Assembly (NCBI GenBank): GCA_964533185.1
Contig: CAZHLD010000005.1
Location: forward strand, 31,456 to 95,455
Length of the DNA stretch: 64,000 nucleotides
Reading direction: 5' to 3'
Origin: CAZHLD01 sp964533185
GTDB lineage: Bacteria > Acidobacteriota > Terriglobia > Acidiferrales > UBA7541
Below, piece by piece: positions 60,895-64,000 of this stretch. The stretch's first letter is position 1. The number at the start of each line of letters is the position of its first letter. The notes beneath the pieces are model-generated. The model was not told the origin of the DNA and ran no database searches. It saw only the letters and a list, made by a program, of their open reading frames with translations. The position numbers were made by a program, and so were the translations under genes.

Positions 60895-62112
60895 CTAGCC
60901 TCCCCCTGCTGAGCCAACGGAGAGGCTGAAGATCGGCAGGTAGAGCGAAATCAGAATGAAAGCAACGACGACGGCCATGACGACGAGGATGGCCGGCTCG
61001 ACGTAAGCGATGACGCGGGCGAGCTTGTGGTTGACTTCTTCCTCGTAGAACTCAGCAACGCTGGTGAGCATGGCGGCCAGGGAGCCCGAGGCTTCGCCGA
61101 CTTCGATCATCTCGAGAGCCAGCTCCGGGAAGAGGCGAGTGGCGTCGAGAGAGGCGTGCAGGGACTGACCTTCACGGACACTTTCGGAAGCGCGGCCAAT
61201 GGCCTGGGAGAGTAAGCGGCTGCCCACGGCGTCTGAGGAAGTGCTGAGCGCTGTAACCAGAGGAGTGCCGCCTGCCAGCAGAGTCGAGAGCGTGCGGAAG
61301 AACTGAGCGACCTGGGCTTTGAGCCAGATCTGGCCGAGAAACGGGACGCGGGGACGAAGGCGGTCAATGAACAGTCCGCCAGGAGCGCTGCGCGACCAGA
61401 GGTAGATAAAAAAGGCGGCAATGATCACAACCGGGCCGATGATGAAGATGTAGTTGCGCAGTGGGATGGCGACGGAGAGCATAAACTGACTGAGAGGCGG
61501 AAGGGGCACGTTGAGCTCGGTATAGAGGCGGGCAAACTGCGGGATGACGTAGGTGACCAAATAGGAGAGGACGATGACGACTGCGACAACCAGAATGGTC
61601 GGGTAGATGAGCGCGACTTTGAGCTTGTTGCGGAAGCCGGAAGTGACGCGCTGGTAGGCGATGTAGTAGTCGAGAACGCCGGGGAGGTTGCCGCTCTTTT
61701 CACCGGCGAGGACGGAGGTGACGTACACCTTGGGGAAGATGCCCTGCTGGGCCATGGCGTCGGAGAGGGCGGCGCCATTGCGGACGCGCTGGCGGACTTC
61801 GTCGAGCAAAGGGCGGAGACTGGGGGCGGCAGCGCGCTCAGTGAGTAAGTCGAGAGCTTTGAGAATGGGCAGGCCGGCCTTGATGAGGGTGTTGAACTGC
61901 TGGTTGAAGATGAGGAAGTCGGCGCTTTTCAGGGCGCGGTCGGATCGCGGCGAAGTGAACTGGGAGAGAGCGCCCAGGCGGGGGCGGACGGAATAGACGA
62001 AGAGGCCGCGGTCGGCGAGCTTCTGACGGGCTTCGACGTCGGTCTGAGCGGCCTCGACCTGCGAGAAGACACGACCGCTGGCATCGGCCACTTTGCACAC
62101 GTATTCGGCCAT
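60895..62112 (-). CDS. pilC: Type IV pilus platform protein PilC
   Basis: 405 residues. Two T2SSF (GspF) domains each followed by hydrophobic segments; N-terminal FNQQFNTLIKAGLPILKALD, FRNKLKVALIYPTILVVAVV, and second-half FFRTLSTLLAGGTPLVTALS. The inner-membrane platform on which pilins are added. Directly upstream of pilB; the TGA stop precedes the pilB start by 10 bases. Confidence 0.93.
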   Translation of the reverse strand: MAEYVCKVADASGRVFSQVEAAQTDVEARQKLADRGLFVYSVRPRLGALSQFTSPRSDRALKSADFLIFNQQFNTLIKAGLPILKALDLLTERAAAPSLRPLLDEVRQRVRNGAALSDAMAQQGIFPKVYVTSVLAGEKSGNLPGVLDYYIAYQRVTSGFRNKLKVALIYPTILVVAVVIVLSYLVTYVIPQFARLYTELNVPLPPLSQFMLSVAIPLRNYIFIIGPVVIIAAFFIYLWSRSAPGGLFIDRLRPRVPFLGQIWLKAQVAQFFRTLSTLLAGGTPLVTALSTSSDAVGSRLLSQAIGRASESVREGQSLHASLDATRLFPELALEMIEVGEASGSLAAMLTSVAEFYEEEVNHKLARVIAYVEPAILVVMAVVVAFILISLYLPIFSLSVGSAGGG

Positions 62113-62305
62113 TAACGAGAGTGTACCTCAACTGGGGCGGGATGGAACACGCGAGGGGAGAGGGCATGTACAGGGTGGCAACTGTACGGGAGAACGGGCG
62201 GAGGGGGTGTAAGGGTGTAGGGGGGAAAGAGGCAGACCAGAGGGGAGGCGGAGAAGGCAGAAGCGTCAACTGGAGGGGGCGGGGGAGAAATTCACAGAGA
62301 TAGGC
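62113..62305. other. Intergenic region between pilC and the TonB receptor
   Basis: G-rich divergent region; GGGCGGAGGGGGTGTAAGGG-type runs but no hairpin repeat of the known families. No gene. Confidence 0.5.
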
Positions 62306-62335
62306 TTGCAGGCGGGGTGGAGGCTTCCGTACAAT
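62306..62335 (+). promoter_or_regulatory. Sigma70-type promoter for the TonB-dependent receptor
   Basis: TTGCAG (62306-62311) and TACAAT (62330-62335), 18-base spacer. An imperfect palindrome CTAGAGGAATTCCCTAG (62336-62352) sits at the expected start site and could be an operator. Confidence 0.6.
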
Positions 62336-62398
62336 CTAGAGGAATTCCCTAGCATGGATTCGCACGGGGTGGGGTCCATCGCGAACAAGGAGAAAGAA

Positions 62399-64000
62399 AT
62401 GAACGCGAAGAGGATTTTGTCGATGGGGTGTGGCTGGCTGTTGATGTTGCTGCTGGCAACGGGCGCCTGGGGGCAGTCTGGCGGAACCGGGTCGGTGGAA
62501 GGAACCGTCAGCGACCAGAAGGGCGGCGTGATTGCGGGCGCGACGGTGACGCTGAAGAATACGGCTACGGGCGCCAGCTTTACGGCGACGACGGGCGATG
62601 ACGGACTCTTCCGGTTTCCGGTGCTGCCGGTGGGGACTTACGAATTGACGGCGGAGAAAAGCGGGTTCGCGAAGCTTGCGCAGAAAGACCTGAAGGTTTA
62701 TATCGGTGCGAAGCTGAACCTGCCGCTGGAACTGCCGGTGGCGGGGCAGGCGACGACGGTGGAGGTGACCGCGGAGACGCCGCTGGTGGAGACGACGCGG
62801 ACGGACTTTGCGACGACGGTCGGAGACAACTCGGTGGCCAACCTGCCGGTGCTGGGGCGAAACTTTATTGACTTCGCACTGCTGACGCCGGGAGTGACGC
62901 GCGACCGGCGCGACGGCGACATCAGCTTCGGCGGGATGCGCGGGACGCTGAACTCCCTGGTGGTGGACGGGTCTGACAGCAACAACACATTTTTCGGTCA
63001 GACGACCGGGCGAACCGGGTCGGGGCGAGCGCCCTACCAGTTCAGCCAGGACGCGGTGGCGGAGTTCCAGGTGAACACAAGCTCGTATTCGGCTGAGTAT
63101 GGGAAGGCCGGCGGTGCAGTGATTAACGTGGTGACGAAGTCGGGTGGCAATCAGTTCCACGGGACGTTGTTTGAGTTTTACCGGGACACCTCACTGAACG
63201 CCAACGACATCATCAATAAGAGCCGCGGGGCGGGGAAATCGCCGCTGCACTTCCATCAGTTCGGCGGAAACATCGGCGGTCCGGTGCTCAAAGACAAACT
63301 CTTCTTCTTCTTCGACTATGACGGGCAAAGGAACACGCTGCCGAACTTTGTGTTTTTGCAACCAGGAACGCGTTCCTCGGATCCGACCATCGCATCGTTC
63401 GAGCAGATAGCACTCGATTATCTTACTCCAAGGGCTACCTCCTGGACACGGGCGCAGAACCAAAACGTGTACCTGGGCAAGGTGGACTGGCGAATGTTCC
63501 AGAATCACACGTTGACGGGACGGATCAACAGCCAGCGGTTCACCGGTGCGAACTTCGAGTTCGGTGGCAACCAAAACTCGCTGGAGCATACAGGGGCTTC
63601 CAAGGTGATCACGGACACGGTGTCCCTGACGCTGACCTCGTCGTTCACGAACAGCATGGTGAACGTGGGGCGGTTCACCTACCTGCGGGACAACGAACCC
63701 GGCCTGGCAAACAATGAGAATCCGGAGGCGACGGTGCGTGGGACTGCGGGGACAGCGCTGATTGTTGGTCGCAACTTCTTCAGCCCGCGGTTTACGAACA
63801 TCAAGAGGTTCCAGTGGGGCGATACGCTCAGCTATGTTCGCGGGCGACATTCTTGGAAGTTCGGCGTGGATTTCATTCACGACGCGATCGGGAATTTCTT
63901 CCCCGGGAACTTTTCGGGCAGCTTTACGTTTAACACGCTGGAAGCGTTCGGACGGAACCTCTCGGGGACAACACAGCGAGTGGGCGGGGATGTGAGCTTT
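62399..64000 (+). CDS. TonB-dependent receptor, Oar-like, 3' end outside window
   Basis: Open to the window end: 534 codons visible, starting at the ATG at 62399 after AAGGAG. Signal peptide (GWLLMLLLATGAWGQ), then a carboxypeptidase-regulatory-like domain (residues ~28-115, VSDQKGGVIAGATVTLKN, LFRFPVLPVGTYELTAEKSGF), a plug with PVLGRNFIDFALLTPGV and INVVTKSGGNQFHGTLFEFYRD, then barrel strands (LFFFFDYDGQRNTLPNF). Acidobacteriota carry many such large receptors for glycans or peptides. The substrate is unknown. Divergent from pilC. Confidence 0.93.
   Translation, partial: MNAKRILSMGCGWLLMLLLATGAWGQSGGTGSVEGTVSDQKGGVIAGATVTLKNTATGASFTATTGDDGLFRFPVLPVGTYELTAEKSGFAKLAQKDLKVYIGAKLNLPLELPVAGQATTVEVTAETPLVETTRTDFATTVGDNSVANLPVLGRNFIDFALLTPGVTRDRRDGDISFGGMRGTLNSLVVDGSDSNNTFFGQTTGRTGSGRAPYQFSQDAVAEFQVNTSSYSAEYGKAGGAVINVVTKSGGNQFHGTLFEFYRDTSLNANDIINKSRGAGKSPLHFHQFGGNIGGPVLKDKLFFFFDYDGQRNTLPNFVFLQPGTRSSDPTIASFEQIALDYLTPRATSWTRAQNQNVYLGKVDWRMFQNHTLTGRINSQRFTGANFEFGGNQNSLEHTGASKVITDTVSLTLTSSFTNSMVNVGRFTYLRDNEPGLANNENPEATVRGTAGTALIVGRNFFSPRFTNIKRFQWGDTLSYVRGRHSWKFGVDFIHDAIGNFFPGNFSGSFTFNTLEAFGRNLSGTTQRVGGDVSF

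Overview
The window looks like a chromosome segment of a GC-rich bacterium, most plausibly an Acidobacteriota member. The evidence is an Oar-type TonB-dependent receptor with an N-terminal carboxypeptidase-regulatory-like domain, a TPR protein with the same style of N-terminal domain, coiled-coil secreted proteins, a split B12-dependent acyl-CoA mutase, and very abundant short intergenic repeats. This is inferred from gene style, not from a marker gene. A run of 100 N at 13702-13801 marks a scaffold join. There is no prophage, transposase, rRNA or CRISPR array, and one tRNA-Ala(CGC).

Layout. 1-5.7 kb: the end of a TPR protein, then on the minus strand an M20 peptidase and amidohydrolase (4-base overlap), a LeuA/HMG-CoA-lyase-like enzyme and a small Cys protein. 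5.8-8.5 kb: truA and a membrane-embedded alpha/beta hydrolase. 8.6-11.5 kb: methionine salvage mtnB/mtnD/mtnC, and pyrE. 11.7-17.4 kb: a TolC-family protein, the gap, and the two subunits of a B12 mutase flanking a secreted hydrolase. 17.7-22 kb: M16 protease and rsgA. 22.5-28.3 kb: branched-chain acyl-CoA catabolism (carboxyltransferase, HMG-CoA lyase, enoyl-CoA hydratase, thioesterase) and hutH. 28.4-35 kb: a hydrolase, a DUF1264-like protein, prepilin peptidase, and a PilS/PilR-like two-component pair. 35.2-41.4 kb: menG, aroB, a glutaminyl-cyclase-like lipoprotein, tatC/tatA and ctpA. 41.6-45.2 kb: tRNA-Ala, a transketolase with an extra zinc-ribbon tail, and a lipoprotein-sorting-like protein. 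45.5-49.5 kb: a compact copper oxidase / ZIP transporter / methyltransferase / outer-membrane-protein operon. 49.7-55.5 kb: AlaX-like editing protein, thrC, amidohydrolase, a lone HicB, a Cof-type phosphatase and a lytic transglycosylase. 55.5-62.1 kb: a type IV pilus cluster (pilC, pilB, pilM, pilN, pilO, a PilP-like protein, a pseudopilin), followed by the start of the TonB receptor.

The most unusual content is a dense population of short repeats in at least four families: (A) two-tier hairpins whose outer stem shows compensatory changes; (B) CGCAGAG-type direct repeats; (C) REP-like hairpins with a CTAC/CTCC foot (GTAG/GGAG on the other strand); (D) degenerate TTCGT/TCCGT strings. Every copy I could see reads in the same direction on the + strand, whichever way the neighbouring genes run, and the + strand is G-rich even opposite minus-strand genes, as expected for a leading strand. 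Several copies lie in frame inside genes (truA, HMG-CoA lyase, an amidohydrolase signal peptide, a pseudopilin N-terminus, a transglycosylase tail), and others sit on or next to stop codons. No mobilising enzyme is in the window. All coordinates and motifs were read by eye; no database search was run.
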